From NCBI GenBank assembly GCA_937141935.1, contig CAKZQS010000045.1, positions 1 to 64,000 of the forward strand: a DNA stretch of 64,000 nucleotides, in the 5' to 3' direction. The notes beneath the pieces are model-generated. The model had not been told where the DNA came from. It saw nothing but the letters and a program-made list of their open reading frames with translations, and made no database searches. Positions 7,905 through 18,349 of the stretch are shown here, piece after piece. Origin of the DNA: an uncultured Ectothiorhodospiraceae bacterium (GTDB lineage Bacteria > Pseudomonadota > Gammaproteobacteria > Nevskiales > Oceanococcaceae). The translations under genes and the position numbers were made by a program. Every line of letters starts with the position of its first letter. Position 1 is the first letter of the stretch.

Positions 7905-8483
7905 ATGACCACGAAGCTCATGACCCGCAAAACCCTGCTGCTTGGCACCCTGGCCGGGAGCCTGGGCCTGGCCACCCCCGCGCTGGCGCAGGAGTGGCAG
8001 AACCCGATCGCCGAAGGCTATGTCGGCGGCAGCTTTGGCTACCACACCTATGAAACCGAGGAATTCCCGGACAGCCGCGAAGAGTTCGACAACTTCGAGG
8101 ACGAGCACGAGTCCTGGAAGGTGCGTGCCGGCGCCCAGTTCAGCGAAGTCTGGGGCATCGAGGCCGGCTACACCGACTTCGGTGAGGTGGCCGACGACCG
8201 CGCCTCCTTCGAGGCCGCCGGTGTCACCGCCGGTGTAACGGCCGCGCTGCCGCTGACGCCGAAGTTCGCCCCCTACGCCAAGGGCGGCTACATGTTCTGG
8301 GACCGCAACGGCGAGGACCGCCTGCTGGGCAGCCGCGACGATGACGGCGAGGATCCCTACTACGGCGTGGGCCTGCGCGTCGGCCTGAGCGAGCAGCTGG
8401 ACATGCGCGTCGAATACGACCGCTACGCGCTCGATGAAGCCGACGTGGACATGGCCTCGGTGGGTCTGAACTACCTGTTCTGA
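7905..8483 (+). CDS. Outer-membrane beta-barrel protein (OmpA/OmpW-like porin fold)
   Basis: A 192-residue protein with a clear signal peptide (RKTLLLGTLAGSLGLATPALA, cut before QEW). The mature chain has alternating aromatic/polar strands such as GYVGGSFGYHTY, WGIEAGYTDFG, PYAKGGYMFW and YYGVGLRVGLS, and ends VGLNYLF with a terminal Phe, the BAM recognition signature. About eight strands are likely. The mature part is acidic. The ATG at 7905 is preferred over 7893 because TGGAGCC lies just upstream. It is monocistronic, ended by a bidirectional terminator. It could be a small adhesin or porin-like protein; no ligand can be inferred. Confidence 0.85.
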   Translation: MTTKLMTRKTLLLGTLAGSLGLATPALAQEWQNPIAEGYVGGSFGYHTYETEEFPDSREEFDNFEDEHESWKVRAGAQFSEVWGIEAGYTDFGEVADDRASFEAAGVTAGVTAALPLTPKFAPYAKGGYMFWDRNGEDRLLGSRDDDGEDPYYGVGLRVGLSEQLDMRVEYDRYALDEADVDMASVGLNYLF

Positions 8484-8502
8484 TCCCGACCGGCGTCCTG
8501 CC

Positions 8503-8535
8503 AAAAAAAAGGGCCGCGATTGCGGCCCTTTTTTT
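8503..8535. terminator. Bidirectional intrinsic terminator
   Basis: An A8 run, GGGCCGC, a short loop, GCGGCCC and a T7 run. It serves both the barrel gene and the convergent AsmA operon. Confidence 0.93.
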
Positions 8536-8563
8536 ATGTGCGGTCCTGCCGGGGGCTATGCGC

Positions 8564-10555
8564 TTACTGCGCGGCGTCCTTGCCCTCGCGCAGCGCCTGC
8601 ATCACCGCCGGACAGTCGGCATCCTCGCCCTCCCCCGGCTCGATGAAGGCGGCCAGGGCCCCGACCGGGCCGAGCAGCGCGCCGGCCAGCGCACCCAGGG
8701 CCACGCGCCCACTGAGCGATTCGAAATCGGGCCGCACGGTGAAGTCGGCGAAGCGGCCCTCGACCTTCAGCGGCGCGCGGGCCGAGAACAGGCTGGAATC
8801 CTTGGGCTCGGCATCCAGGTCCAGGCGGAAGCGCTCGCGGGCGAAGTCCACCCGCAAGCCGCCGTGGATGTGGGTGTCGGTGGTATCCAGCAGCAACAGC
8901 TCGCTTTCCAGCACACCCTGATTGATGACGAAGCGTGTGCCACCGCAACGCACGGGCACGGTCTGGTCCTCTGTCAGCACCAGGCCCAGTGCCTCGGCCG
9001 CATCCATGCCCAGGATTTCCACCAGCAGCCCGCTCAGCTGGCCATTGCGCAGCGCGATATGGCCCTGGCCATCGGCCTGCGCCAAGGCGCTCGCAATCGT
9101 GGCGCCGCGGGTGTCGATGGCCACCGCCCCGCTGACGGTGCCGCTGGCCTCGCGCATGGTCTTGGGCAGCTGCGCCAGGCGACGCAGATCCAGTGACTCG
9201 ACGTCCAGGCGATAGCGCCAGGTGGGCGGCACCGCCTGGGAGTCAATGCCCAGCTTGCCGTCCAGGTCGCCGCCGGCCAGGCCAAAGCGAAAGGGGTCGA
9301 CCTGCAGCTGACCATCGCGCAGCGAGGCCTTGAAGACCAGGTCGTCAATGGGCAGCCGCGCCTCGACGCGCTGGGCCTCGAAGTCCACCTCGGCATTGAC
9401 CTTCTGCAGGCGGTCGACGCGCACGGCCGCCTGATCCGGCAGCACGCGGTCATCCTCGGCCTCGGCCTGCGCGGCGGCGCGCTGCTCCGGCGAGGCCGTC
9501 TCGCCTTCGCCGGTGGCGGGCGTGCCACCCAGCAGCGGCGCGAGGTCATCCAGATCAAGCAGGTCCGCGCGCAGGTTGGCCCGCAGCATGGGCTTGTCGC
9601 CACCGCGCTCCACGCTGAACTGGCCACGCAGGTCACTGTCGCCGATGCGGCCGGCAAAATCGGCCAGCCGCCAGGTCCGGCCCTCGTGTTCCACCTGACC
9701 GGAAATCTCATAGGGCGGGGTTGGCGGGAAGGGCAAGGTCGTCAACAGCGCCAGCTCGGCCAGGTCCGGCCCCGACAGCGTCAGCGCCAGATCCAGCCCC
9801 CGCAGGCGCAGCGGTTCGTTGACGTGTCCTTCGATGCGCGCCTCGGTGTCACCCACACGCGCCTGCGCCTGCAGGGAATACCGCCCATCACGGTCGTTGC
9901 CCACCGGCGGCGGGTCGCCCTGCGCGCTGGCCACGAACTTGCGGCCCTGAATGCGCCCCTGCGCCTCGATGCGCAAGCCGTCCTCGACCCCCGGCTCGGG
10001 CGCATCCAGCTCCGCCTCCGCGGGCGCCGCGGTGCGGACCTGGGCGCGAATGTCGACCTCGCGCTGGGCATCCTGCACATGCACCGTGCTGTCGTAGATG
10101 CGCAGGCGCCCAAAGCGTGGCCCCTTGCCCTGGCTGTCGCCGGAGGAGGAGGGCTGCTTGGGGTCGCCGCGGCGGAAGTGCCAGTTGCCCTGCCCCTGCG
10201 CATCGCGCTGCAGGTGGAGCTCGGCGCCATGCGCCTCGATCAGCGGCAACTTGAGCCGGCCGAACAGCAGCGACAGCGGGTCCACACGGATCAGCCCGCG
10301 CGGCACCGTCAGCATCCATTGCGGCTCGCGCTCGGGCAGGTTGGCGATGCGCAGCTCGGAAAATTCCACCCGCAGCGGCCAGCGGGCGTCGATATCCAGC
10401 TCGCCTTCGATGACCACCTCGCGGCCCAGCGCCTTGCTCAGGCGCTTGGTGATCGAGTCCTTGATGTCCTCCTCGCTCCAGACCAGTGGCGGCAGCAACA
10501 CGCCCACCAGCAGCAGCGCCAGCAGGCCCAGGCCGACGCCGCGCCGCCGGGTCAT
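8564..10555 (-). CDS. AsmA family protein
   Basis: A 663-residue protein with one N-terminal transmembrane anchor (GLGLLALLLVGVLLPPLVW) followed by a long beta-rich periplasmic region. The AsmA features are EVVIEGELDIDARWPLRVE near the start and the C-terminal segments ARLPIDDLVFKASLRDG, LVEILGMDAAEALGL and LRVDFARERFRLDLDAEP. AsmA/TamB-like proteins form hydrophobic grooves that help lipid or outer-membrane-protein homeostasis. The gene starts at 10555 in an ATGA overlap with the lyase-like lipoprotein gene and is last in its operon. It may assist assembly of the surface proteins encoded upstream, which is inference. Confidence 0.9.
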   Translation of the reverse strand: MTRRRGVGLGLLALLLVGVLLPPLVWSEEDIKDSITKRLSKALGREVVIEGELDIDARWPLRVEFSELRIANLPEREPQWMLTVPRGLIRVDPLSLLFGRLKLPLIEAHGAELHLQRDAQGQGNWHFRRGDPKQPSSSGDSQGKGPRFGRLRIYDSTVHVQDAQREVDIRAQVRTAAPAEAELDAPEPGVEDGLRIEAQGRIQGRKFVASAQGDPPPVGNDRDGRYSLQAQARVGDTEARIEGHVNEPLRLRGLDLALTLSGPDLAELALLTTLPFPPTPPYEISGQVEHEGRTWRLADFAGRIGDSDLRGQFSVERGGDKPMLRANLRADLLDLDDLAPLLGGTPATGEGETASPEQRAAAQAEAEDDRVLPDQAAVRVDRLQKVNAEVDFEAQRVEARLPIDDLVFKASLRDGQLQVDPFRFGLAGGDLDGKLGIDSQAVPPTWRYRLDVESLDLRRLAQLPKTMREASGTVSGAVAIDTRGATIASALAQADGQGHIALRNGQLSGLLVEILGMDAAEALGLVLTEDQTVPVRCGGTRFVINQGVLESELLLLDTTDTHIHGGLRVDFARERFRLDLDAEPKDSSLFSARAPLKVEGRFADFTVRPDFESLSGRVALGALAGALLGPVGALAAFIEPGEGEDADCPAVMQALREGKDAAQ

Positions 10556-11640
10556 GGGGTGGCCTCCGGCGCCGCGCCGCAGCCGATGCGGCTGCGGGAG
10601 ATGACAAAGCGATCCACGTAGCGATCCTGCACCACCGGCGAGCCGGCGTTCCAGTAGCTTTCCAGCTGGATGCCGTTGATGCCGTAATCCCGCCAGGCCC
10701 CGGTGAAGTTCAGCCGCTGCGGCGGGTTGTCGAGCTGTGGCTCGCCGTCGACCCAGAACTGCTGCAGGCCGTCTGCGGCCACGGGATCGACGCGGTTCAA
10801 CCGAACGCGGGCCTCGATGCACTGCCAGGCCTGGTCATTGAGCGGCGTGCGCCCGAGCTGGCTGCCCGCGGGCCGGCCCTTGTTCAGCCAGCGGAACTGG
10901 CCCATGTCATTCCAGCGCCGCGTCAGCAGCCGGCCGCTGTCCGGGTCCACGCCGGAGACCGGGTCCACACCCAGGGTCGCACCCTGATCGATGGTCCACA
11001 GGTGCGCCACCATGGCCTGCGGGCCCCAGGGGTCACGGCCGTCCGCGAGCACGAAGGCCCGGGAGGATTTATCCGGCCAGCCGCCACGAAAGCCCGGCGC
11101 ATGGCGCAGGTAGTAGCGGTAGTAAATCTCGTCGAAATCCTCGTCGGCGTAGTGCGGCGGTGCGCCGCGGTAAGCCGGCTCGTCCGCAAAGGGCGCACGG
11201 CCGAAGTTGCGCCGCAGGCTGCCGGCGTCGCGACTGGCGTCGGAGCCGTCGAAGGCGGCATAGGTAAAGCGCAGCGCATGGCCACCGTCGGCCGCATAGC
11301 GGCTGCTGTGCTCCAGTGAATCGGCATGCGCGGCGGCCCCGATGTTGGCGCGGCCGTACTTCTCGGCCAGGCTGCGCCCGGATTCGAAATCGTCGCACCA
11401 GATCCAGTCGGGCTGCCGGCTTTGCCACTGCTGGCACTCGCCATGCCCCGCGCTCGTCGGGGCTTCGGCGCCCGCGGCGCTGGTCAGGGGTGCCGTCGCA
11501 CCGTCGCTCGGGTCGAAGTCGCTGCTGCCTCCGCCGCCACAGGCGACCAGCGTGATGGCGAGGGCAGACACAAGAAAGCGCGGGCCGTCCAAGGGACGAC
11601 CCGCGCCTTTGCGTCCGCGCAGCGGGCGCTTAGCTCCCAC
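10552..11640 (-). CDS. Lipoprotein with polysaccharide-lyase/ConA-like jelly-roll fold
   Basis: About 362 residues with a lipoprotein signal (FLVSALAITLVACGGGG; lipobox LVAC). The mature domain opens WIWCDDFESG, with YRYYLRHAPGF, VLADGRDPWGPQ and RFVISRSRIGC further on. It resembles Cip1/PL14-like concanavalin-type glycan-binding or lyase domains. I cannot assign catalytic residues, so binding without cleavage is possible. The GTG at 11640 overlaps the preceding small lipoprotein gene by 11 bases; a later TTG would also leave a short signal peptide, so the exact start is uncertain. It is third in a four-gene operon with the FG-GAP/Calx-beta protein. Confidence 0.7.
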   Translation of the reverse strand: MGAKRPLRGRKGAGRPLDGPRFLVSALAITLVACGGGGSSDFDPSDGATAPLTSAAGAEAPTSAGHGECQQWQSRQPDWIWCDDFESGRSLAEKYGRANIGAAAHADSLEHSSRYAADGGHALRFTYAAFDGSDASRDAGSLRRNFGRAPFADEPAYRGAPPHYADEDFDEIYYRYYLRHAPGFRGGWPDKSSRAFVLADGRDPWGPQAMVAHLWTIDQGATLGVDPVSGVDPDSGRLLTRRWNDMGQFRWLNKGRPAGSQLGRTPLNDQAWQCIEARVRLNRVDPVAADGLQQFWVDGEPQLDNPPQRLNFTGAWRDYGINGIQLESYWNAGSPVVQDRYVDRFVISRSRIGCGAAPEATP

Positions 11641-11863
11641 TACGCCGGGTGACGACGGCGCTGCGCACGTTGCGGGTTTGCAGCGTCACCGTCTCACCGG
11701 TGTCAGGGTCCGTGGCCGTCGCCGAGAGGTTGCGCAGCTCGAAAGTCTGCGCGCCCGGCGGGGTGATCGGCTCCTGAGCCTGCGGGTTGCTGTCCGACTC
11801 CGAACAGGCCGACAGGGCGACCACCGCGGTGGCCAGGAGTGTGGCTTTGCTGAGTTGCTTCAT
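11630..11863 (-). CDS. Small lipoprotein
   Basis: A 77-residue protein with a signal peptide and lipobox (TAVVALSACSES; LSAC). The mature part is about 58 residues, beta-rich (TFELRNLSATATDPDTGE), and not recognisable. An AAGGA site precedes the ATG. It starts 10 bases after the large FG-GAP protein gene and overlaps the next gene, so it is made with them. It may be an outer-membrane-anchored partner or anchor for the surface protein. Confidence 0.75.
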   Translation of the reverse strand: MKQLSKATLLATAVVALSACSESDSNPQAQEPITPPGAQTFELRNLSATATDPDTGETVTLQTRNVRSAVVTRRSGS

Positions 11864-11873
11864 CGGTCTGTCC

Positions 11874-14800
11874 TTATTGGAAGTTGGCGAGGACGACGAA
11901 ACGCACCGTTTCGCCGGCAGTCATGCTCAGCGCCGGATCCAGCGTGAAGACGATGTTCACGTTGGCGGCAACCGCGTCGACGCTGGCCAGCATGGCTTCG
12001 CCGTCGTCCACTTGACCGTTGCCGTTGGCATCGACGAAGAGCTGGGCCGCGTTGATGCCGCCGGCCGCACTGGCCTGCGTGCTGATGCTGCTCAGGTCGA
12101 CGTCGCCGTCGGTCGGGTTGCGCAGGCCGAAGCTGAGCATCGGCACAAACTGCGCCCCGGCATCGACGATGGTCGACACGGGCGTGCCCGTCTCTTCCGG
12201 CGTGCGCTCACCCGGGGCCGGCTCGTCATCGTCGGCGATGCGGACCAGCAGCGTGCGCGGCGCACCCAGCGTGGCACCGGTGGCACTGTCGATACCCACC
12301 AGGATCAGCTCATCGGCCTCAAAGCTGGTGTCATCGGTGGCCGTCAGCGTCATGCTGGCGCTGGTCTGGCCGGCCGGGATGGTCAGGCTCTGCGTGCTGG
12401 CGCTGTAGTCGGTGCCAGCCGTCGCCGCACCACCCAGGGCCAGTGCGATGGTCACATCGGCGGTTGCCGGGCTGGACAGGTTGGCGCTCACCGTGGCCAC
12501 ACCGCCGTTCTCGGCGATGGTGCCGGTGTCACCGGACAGGCTCAGCGTCGGCGTGCCGTCGTTGTCGGTGATCTGCACCGACACGCTGTCGATGTTGCCC
12601 GCCGTCGCGCCCACGACGCTGTCGATACCGATCGAGATCGTCTCGTTGTTCTCGTCGGCGTCGTCGTCGATGGCGGTGACGGTGGTTTGCGCACCCAGCG
12701 AACCGGCCGGGATCGTCAGCGTGGTCTCGGCCAGCGTGTAGTCGCTGTCGAGCGTGGCGTCACCCGAGGTGATCAGCGTCACGATCACGTCGTTGTCCAG
12801 CGCCGCATCCAGGCTGGCCGTGATCGTCGCGCTGGCACCGCTTTCCAGAATGAAGCCGGTCGAGGTCGACAGGTTCACTTCCGGATCGGCCGCCTCGTCG
12901 TCGTCGTTGATGACGACTTCAACGCTGTCGGGGCTGCCAACCTCTGCGCCGGTGGCCGAGTCGATCGCGATCAGGATCGTCTCGTTGCCTTCGACCAGGC
13001 TGTCGTTCTGCGCGGTCAGCGTCAGGTTCGCCGCCAGGCTGCCAGCCGGGATGGTGACCTGCGCGGCCTGGCCGCTGTAGTCACTGCCCGCGGTGGCGGT
13101 GCCGCCGAAGCTCAGCGCGACGGTGACGTCCTGCGTGCTTTCCTCGGACAGGGCGACGGTCAGCACGGTGCTGCTGTCGGCCTCTTCCAGGCTCGGCAGC
13201 GACACACTGAGCGACACGCTGGGCGTGGCCGGGGCCGGCGTCGGCGTGGCCGTGGGCTGCACCGTCGGCTGCACGACCGGCGTCGGCGTGGCCGTGGGCT
13301 GCGCGGTCGGCGCCGGCGTGGCGGTCGGCGTTGCGGTCGGCTGCTGCGTCGGGGTCGGCGTCACGACCGGCGTGGCGGTCGCCGTCGGCGTCGGGGTCAC
13401 AACCGGCGTGGCGGTCGCGGTCGGCGTCGGGGTGGCGGTCGCCGTCGGCGTCGGCGTCGCGGTGGCCGTCGGCGTCGGCGTGGCCGTCGCAGTCGGCGTC
13501 ACGGTCGGCGTCGGCGTGGCCGTGGCCGTCGGGGTCGGCGTTGCAGTCGGCGTGGCGGTCGGCGTCGGCGTCGCGGTGGCCGTCGGCGTCGGCGTCGGCG
13601 TGGCCGCCGTTTGCTGCAGCGTGAAGACGTAGGCCGAGCCCGAGTCATCCGTGCTCTGCAGATCGGCGTCGCCCTTCAGCGCGCCGACCACGGCGGTGCT
13701 GCCGTCCAGGCCCACCGCAAAACCGAACTCGTCGCCGCTATCGGCATCGTTCGGCTTGATCTTGGCACCTTCGGCCCAGCCATCGGCGGCGGTGAAGGCA
13801 TAGACCGCGCCCACGGTGCCTTTGCCACCAACGGCGGGGTCGTTGTCGTCCTCGGCGCGGGCGCCAACCAGCGCGGTCGTGCCGCTGATGGCGACGGCCG
13901 AACCGAAGTCGTCGCCCGTGACCAGATCGTCGGGGTCGGCCACGAGCAGCTCGGTTTCGCTCAGCGAGGGGCCGACGAAGACGTAGGCCGTACCGTTATT
14001 GCTGCGCGTATTGCGGTCGGCGAGCGGGGCGCCCACGACCACATTGCTGCCGTCGATATCGACGGCCGTACCAAAGGCATCGCCGCCAACCGAGTTGGAG
14101 CCGATCAGCGTGCCGCTGTTGCCCCAGGCATCGGCACCACCGACGTTTTGGCCGAAGAGGTAGGCCACGCCGGAGCCGGCGCCGGTTTCGTTGTGCCCAG
14201 GAGCACCAACAACCGCCGTCATGCCGGACACCGCCACGGACTTACCAAAGTTGTCGCCGGCCGCATCGGCGGGGTTGACGATCTCCGTGGTCAGGGACCA
14301 CATGCCCGCGTTGTCGTCGAAGACGAAGACCGAGCCGGAGTCCGTGTTCGTGTTGTCGCGCTGGGGCGCGCCGGCCAGCACCGTGGTGCCGGTGATCGCA
14401 ACGTCGGTACCAAGGCGGTCGCCCGTCACCGGGTTCGCCAGGGCCAAGATAGCGACTTCGCCCCACATGTTGGAGCCGCCTTGGTTGCGGCTGTACACAT
14501 AGGCCGCACCGGCGTTATTAGCGCCAACGCCCCCGGCGCGCGGCGCGCCAACGACGATCAGATCGCCGTCGATGTCGACCGCGGTCCCGAATTCGTCGAA
14601 GCCCTGCGCATCGCTCGCACCCAGCGTCGCCACCAGGTTCCAGCTGTTGCCGCTGCCCTGGAAGACGAAAGCGCGGCCGGCGTTATCGCCGCCATCGGCG
14701 GCGGCGGGATTCGTATCCTGCTTCGCGCCCACAACGACGGTGTTGCCGCTGATGGCGGCGGCCGAACCGAAGTGATCAAAGCCGGCCGCCTCGGGGTTAT

Positions 14801-15518
14801 CCAGCTTGGCCTGCTGGTTGCTGATAACCGGGTCGACCGTCAGCGGGTAGACGGCGTCGCTGTCGTCAACGGCAATGACCACGCGGGCCTTGTCGTCGAG
14901 TTCCAGCGCCACCGGCAGGTCGCGACCATGGGCGTCCCAGGCGATCGGCGCGCCGTAGGCCAGCTCCTCGCCAGCCGCGCTGCGCAGCGCCAGGCCACCC
15001 GTCGGGGCGGACTGCGCCTCGTAGCCGGCGATGGCGACGACGATCTGCACCGGGTCCGCATCACCCTGCGGGCGCTCCAGCAGGGTCCAGCCCTGCTCCA
15101 GGCCGCGGCGGTCGTTGCGGTACCACTCGATGACATCGGCGCGGCGGAATTCCACGCCGTCCTCACCGAGCGCAGGTGCCACGGCCGGCAGATCGGCCAG
15201 GGCGGCGCCGCGACCCCAGGCCACGGTGCGCAGGCCCAGCGCGTGGTCGGCATGCGACTCGCGGGTCCAGATGCGCACGCCCTCACGGTCGAAGCGGGCG
15301 CTCAGCCCCTGCGCGGGGTTGTCCACGGCGAAGGCGTCGCGCTCCAGGCCGACCGGCCGGGCGGCGTAGCGCACGGCCTCGAGCTGGGCAGAAATGTTGT
15401 TCCATTCGGCGGCGCTGAGCTCCGGCGATGGCGTGGCGGCCTGTGCGGCCCCGATGCTGGCCGCGGCTGAGATCAGCCCGGCGCAGAATGCGATTTTGTG
15501 GGGTATGCGCCCGATCAT
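11874..15518 (-). CDS. Large exported FG-GAP beta-propeller / Calx-beta surface protein
   Basis: A 1214-residue exported protein. The signal peptide is [19 protein letters not shown]. An N-terminal beta domain (about 25-235) is followed by seven FG-GAP/integrin-alpha-like repeats (for example [16 protein letters not shown] and [17 protein letters not shown]), enough for one complete seven-bladed propeller with Asp-rich calcium loops. A Thr/Pro/Ala linker of about 125 residues follows, then three Calx-beta domains, each ending in a DDDE or DNDG-type sequence, and a C-terminal domain with an EF-like [12 protein letters not shown] loop. There is no LPxTG, PEP-CTERM or GlyGly tail, and the protein ends VLANFQ. 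This architecture suggests a calcium-dependent adhesin or matrix protein. The ATG at 15518 has GGGAG upstream. Confidence 0.88.
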   Translation of the reverse strand: MIGRIPHKIAFCAGLISAAASIGAAQAATPSPELSAAEWNNISAQLEAVRYAARPVGLERDAFAVDNPAQGLSARFDREGVRIWTRESHADHALGLRTVAWGRGAALADLPAVAPALGEDGVEFRRADVIEWYRNDRRGLEQGWTLLERPQGDADPVQIVVAIAGYEAQSAPTGGLALRSAAGEELAYGAPIAWDAHGRDLPVALELDDKARVVIAVDDSDAVYPLTVDPVISNQQAKLDNPEAAGFDHFGSAAAISGNTVVVGAKQDTNPAAADGGDNAGRAFVFQGSGNSWNLVATLGASDAQGFDEFGTAVDIDGDLIVVGAPRAGGVGANNAGAAYVYSRNQGGSNMWGEVAILALANPVTGDRLGTDVAITGTTVLAGAPQRDNTNTDSGSVFVFDDNAGMWSLTTEIVNPADAAGDNFGKSVAVSGMTAVVGAPGHNETGAGSGVAYLFGQNVGGADAWGNSGTLIGSNSVGGDAFGTAVDIDGSNVVVGAPLADRNTRSNNGTAYVFVGPSLSETELLVADPDDLVTGDDFGSAVAISGTTALVGARAEDDNDPAVGGKGTVGAVYAFTAADGWAEGAKIKPNDADSGDEFGFAVGLDGSTAVVGALKGDADLQSTDDSGSAYVFTLQQTAATPTPTPTATATPTPTATPTATPTPTATATPTPTVTPTATATPTPTATATPTPTATATPTPTATATPVVTPTPTATATPVVTPTPTQQPTATPTATPAPTAQPTATPTPVVQPTVQPTATPTPAPATPSVSLSVSLPSLEEADSSTVLTVALSEESTQDVTVALSFGGTATAGSDYSGQAAQVTIPAGSLAANLTLTAQNDSLVEGNETILIAIDSATGAEVGSPDSVEVVINDDDEAADPEVNLSTSTGFILESGASATITASLDAALDNDVIVTLITSGDATLDSDYTLAETTLTIPAGSLGAQTTVTAIDDDADENNETISIGIDSVVGATAGNIDSVSVQITDNDGTPTLSLSGDTGTIAENGGVATVSANLSSPATADVTIALALGGAATAGTDYSASTQSLTIPAGQTSASMTLTATDDTSFEADELILVGIDSATGATLGAPRTLLVRIADDDEPAPGERTPEETGTPVSTIVDAGAQFVPMLSFGLRNPTDGDVDLSSISTQASAAGGINAAQLFVDANGNGQVDDGEAMLASVDAVAANVNIVFTLDPALSMTAGETVRFVVLANFQ
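13225..13612 (-). repeat. Coding tandem repeat for the Thr/Pro/Ala linker
   Basis: Hexamer-based GGCGTC/GGCGTG/GCGGTC units encode repeating TATPTP-type peptides between the propeller and the Calx-beta domains. The repeat length is in phase with codons, so unit gain or loss would change linker length without a frameshift. Confidence 0.85.
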
Positions 15519-15570
15519 CGTGTCACTCCCAATGTAGGCAGGTTGCGGGTGGGGCGAAATTAGAAGCCCC

Positions 15571-15585
15571 GCAAGCGCGCAGCCA
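15571..15585 (-). promoter_or_regulatory. Candidate sigma-54 promoter for the FG-GAP operon
   Basis: The minus strand reads TGGCTGCGCGCTTGC. The invariant GG and GC and the spacing fit RpoN, but the -24 element is TGGCTG instead of TGGCAC. It lies 53 bases before the start at 15518. Confidence 0.4.
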
Positions 15586-15592
15586 CGCTGTG

Positions 15593-15604
15593 TGACAAAG
15601 GTCA
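15593..15604. promoter_or_regulatory. TGACAAAGGTCA motif upstream of the FG-GAP operon
   Basis: A copy of the recurrent palindrome with TGTGA on its left flank. It lies directly upstream of the candidate sigma-54 box, where an upstream regulator could act. Confidence 0.45.
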
Positions 15605-15634
15605 GGGTGCCGACAGTCACGGTCGGCCGGGCGC

Positions 15635-16726
15635 TCAGGCGCGGCGATCCAGCCAGATTGCGGCCGAACGGGGGCAGTCCGCCGGAGGCCCCGCCTCGAT
15701 GCTCAGCGTCTCGATCCACTGCCCCAGCGCAGTGCGCAGGCGCCGCGCATAGTCCTGCGGCGCCCACACCCGGCTGGGATCGGCCTCGGTCTCGGGCGCC
15801 AGCAGGCGCTGTGCCAGCCGCGTGTGCAGCACCGGCGAGTAGTGCTCCCCGTCGTAGGTCACGGCCGTATCCGCCGTCGCCGCCGAGGGCAGCGCGAAGT
15901 CGTGGAAGCGGTCGAAGATCGTGGCCGCGGCACTCAGGGTCGTCGCATAGCTGTCCAGCGTGCCCTCGAAATGCAGCGGCGCCATATCCCACACCGAGAC
16001 CGGCGGCACGAAGCCCACGGCCCGCGCCTCGGGAAAGACGGCGCGCAGCTCGCGGTAGACCTGCAGCCGCTGGCCCACGTAGGGCGTGGGCTGCGGGCGG
16101 CGCATCACGCAGGCCGGGGGCGCGAACACCGGCGCATCCGGGCGAATCGTGGCCTCCAGCGCCGCGTTGTACTGGCGTGGCAAGGGGCTGTCGTCGATCA
16201 GCGTGCGCAGCGAGAAGAGCAGCGCATCGATCGACAGATAATCCCGCCACCACGCGGGGGGCTCGCGCTGTGCCAGCACAAATGGGGGAATCGCGAGGTC
16301 GTGCGGGTGGGTCGCGAAGTCGCGGGCATCCACCCCGACCAGCAGCAGGCGCGGCCGGGTACCCATCGCGCGGGCGTAGCGGGCGAAGGCCAGCATCTCT
16401 TCGGGCTGGGCGGCCGAGAAGGCGAAGTTGAAGCAGCGGTAGCCGGCCAGATCCTGCGCCCGCATCAGCGTCGCCCGGGAGCTGCCCAGGATCAGACAGT
16501 CGAAGCTCTCCGGCCCCGCGCGCAGGAAGGCATTGGCCTTGCTGATGCGCTCGTTGAAGGCGAAGTTCGGCCCGCCGACCTGGTTGCCGCCGAAGTGCCA
16601 CAGCGGGTCGACCAGCCGGTTCAGCAACACGACCAGCGCCAGGGCCAGCAGCAAGGTGGCCACGAAGCTGTGCAGGAAGCGCCGCGGGTCGGCGCCCCCG
16701 CTCTGCGGGTGCGGTGTAGCGGCCAT
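15635..16726 (-). CDS. Membrane-anchored SGNH/AlgJ-like protein, partner of the MBOAT
   Basis: A 363-residue protein with one N-terminal transmembrane helix ([19 protein letters not shown]) and a periplasmic domain. LILGSSRAT carries a candidate SGNH nucleophile Ser, and YDGEHYSP supplies the Asp-x-x-His pair typical of the C-terminal block. Proteins with this layout (AlgJ/AlgX-like, DltD-like) transfer or hydrolyse acyl groups delivered by MBOAT transporters. It starts two bases after the MBOAT stop, so the two are cotranslated. The likely job is acylation of a surface polymer; the acceptor is unknown. It is last in the seven-gene operon. Confidence 0.75.
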   Translation of the reverse strand: MAATPHPQSGGADPRRFLHSFVATLLLALALVVLLNRLVDPLWHFGGNQVGGPNFAFNERISKANAFLRAGPESFDCLILGSSRATLMRAQDLAGYRCFNFAFSAAQPEEMLAFARYARAMGTRPRLLLVGVDARDFATHPHDLAIPPFVLAQREPPAWWRDYLSIDALLFSLRTLIDDSPLPRQYNAALEATIRPDAPVFAPPACVMRRPQPTPYVGQRLQVYRELRAVFPEARAVGFVPPVSVWDMAPLHFEGTLDSYATTLSAAATIFDRFHDFALPSAATADTAVTYDGEHYSPVLHTRLAQRLLAPETEADPSRVWAPQDYARRLRTALGQWIETLSIEAGPPADCPRSAAIWLDRRA

Positions 16727-16728
16727 GC

Positions 16729-18258
16729 TCAGAACTGGAAGTAGAGGAACTCGCTGACGCGGTGCAGGCACAGGATATTCGCCGTGGCCAGCAGGCCCAG
16801 GGCCACGCCCCAGGCCGGCGTCGGCGCCCAGTAGGGCAGCGGTCGGCGCGGGCCGAGGTGCGGCCACACGCCCAGCGCCGGACGCGCGCGGCGCATGATC
16901 TGCTGCGTCGTCGGCAACAGCCACAACAGCGCGATGCCCAGCGGCAGCGCCAGCATCAGCTGGTAGTCCTCGGGGCCGATCCAGCCGCCGTAGTAGTTGA
17001 AGCCCAGCGCCGTCAGGACCGGCGCTACCGGCCCCAGCAACTCGCCCACCGCCGGCGGCAGCGTCAGCATCGCCGCGTACATCGCCATCGCCCCGTCAAA
17101 GGTCTCGGCGCGGAACAGCACCCAGGCCATGCACACCGCAAACAGCGTCAACAGGCGGCTGCAGGCCAGCCCCAGCGCGCCAAAGCGCGGCCGCGGCCCC
17201 AGGCGTTGCCAGAGGTGATTGATGACCAGATACAAGCCGTGCAACCCGCCCCAGAGCACAAAGTTCCAGCTGGCACCGTGCCACAGCCCGCCAAGCAGCA
17301 TCGTGATCATCAGATTCACATGCCGCCGCCAGGGCCCCTGGCGGTTGCCGCCCAGCGGGATGTAGAGGTAGTCGCGCAGAAAGTGCGACAGCGTGATGTG
17401 CCAGCGGCGCCAGAAGTCGATGATGTTGCGGGCGCGGTAGGGCGCGTCGAAGTTCAGCGGCAAGCGGATGCCGAACAGCCGCGCCAGCCCGATGGCCATG
17501 TCCGAATAGCCGGAAAAATCAAAGTACAGCTGCAGGCTGTAGGCCAGCGTGCCGCGCCAGGCATCCAGCGCGTCCAGCCGCATCCCGGCCTCGGCGGCCT
17601 CGAAGATCGGCGTGGCCTGCGTCGCCATCGGGTCGGCAATCAGCAGTTTCTTGCCCAGGCCGAGCATGAAGATCGACAGGCCAATGGCGACGTTGCGCGC
17701 CTGCGGCGAGAAGGTGGAGGCCCGGGCGAACTGTGGCAGCACCTGACGGTGGTGGACGATCGGCCCGGCGATCAGCTGCGGGAAGAAGACCACGAACAGG
17801 CTGTAGTCCAGCGCGCGATAGGGCCGGTGCGGCGGCGCGCGGTACACATCCACCAGATAGGCGATCTGCTGGAAGGTGTAGAAGGAGATCCCGATCGGCA
17901 GCGTGATGTCGACCAGCTCGGGCAGCCCGAAACCCATGTGGCGCAGGTTCAGGCTCAGAAAACCGGCATATTTGAACCAGCCCAGCAGCGCGAGATTGCC
18001 GCTGACGCCAATGGTCAGCAGCGCCCGGCCGCTGCGCGCCGGGCGCGCGCGCAGGCTGCGCCCGATCAGCAGGTTGAAGCCCACCGAGCCCAGAATCAGC
18101 CACAGGAAGGCCGGCTCCCACCAGCCATAGAAAAACAGCGAGGCCAGCACCAAGACACCCAGTGCGGCCCGGGCTCCCTGCCAGCGTGCCGCCAGATAGA
18201 ACAGCAGCAGCGTGGCCGGCAGAAAGCCGAATAAGAAGGGAACGCTGTTGAACAGCAT
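16729..18258 (-). CDS. MBOAT family O-acyltransferase (AlgI-like)
   Basis: A 509-residue polytopic membrane protein with the full AlgI signature: [12 protein letters not shown] at the N-terminus, [67 protein letters not shown] and [10 protein letters not shown] with the conserved His. It should pass an activated acyl group across the inner membrane to the SGNH partner. It follows the dioxygenase gene after 91 bases that contain a strong hairpin. The related alginate system acetylates mannuronate; here the operon suggests an unusual acyl donor or acceptor, which is inference. Confidence 0.93.
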   Translation of the reverse strand: MLFNSVPFLFGFLPATLLLFYLAARWQGARAALGVLVLASLFFYGWWEPAFLWLILGSVGFNLLIGRSLRARPARSGRALLTIGVSGNLALLGWFKYAGFLSLNLRHMGFGLPELVDITLPIGISFYTFQQIAYLVDVYRAPPHRPYRALDYSLFVVFFPQLIAGPIVHHRQVLPQFARASTFSPQARNVAIGLSIFMLGLGKKLLIADPMATQATPIFEAAEAGMRLDALDAWRGTLAYSLQLYFDFSGYSDMAIGLARLFGIRLPLNFDAPYRARNIIDFWRRWHITLSHFLRDYLYIPLGGNRQGPWRRHVNLMITMLLGGLWHGASWNFVLWGGLHGLYLVINHLWQRLGPRPRFGALGLACSRLLTLFAVCMAWVLFRAETFDGAMAMYAAMLTLPPAVGELLGPVAPVLTALGFNYYGGWIGPEDYQLMLALPLGIALLWLLPTTQQIMRRARPALGVWPHLGPRRPLPYWAPTPAWGVALGLLATANILCLHRVSEFLYFQF

Positions 18259-18314
18259 CGCGCCTCAGTCCTTGTTGGCCCGGTCGGTTGCCGCGCGCGC
18301 CCGGCAACCCAGTC

Positions 18315-18340
18315 GGGGCGCGGCCTTGCGGCCGCGCCCC
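18315..18340. other. Strong hairpin inside the operon, between dioxygenase and MBOAT genes
   Basis: GGGGCGCGGCC, loop TTGC, GGCCGCGCCCC. It has no T-run, so it is more likely a processing or attenuation element that sets relative expression of the MBOAT/SGNH pair than a full terminator. Confidence 0.45.
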
Positions 18341-18349
18341 GGATCGTCG

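Noticed and set aside
11787-15470. A 1227-residue plus-strand open frame opposite the FG-GAP protein gene
   Set aside because: It is the antisense shadow of the real gene, with Arg/Gly/His-rich low-complexity content and no domain; the minus strand has a signal peptide and seven FG-GAP repeats.
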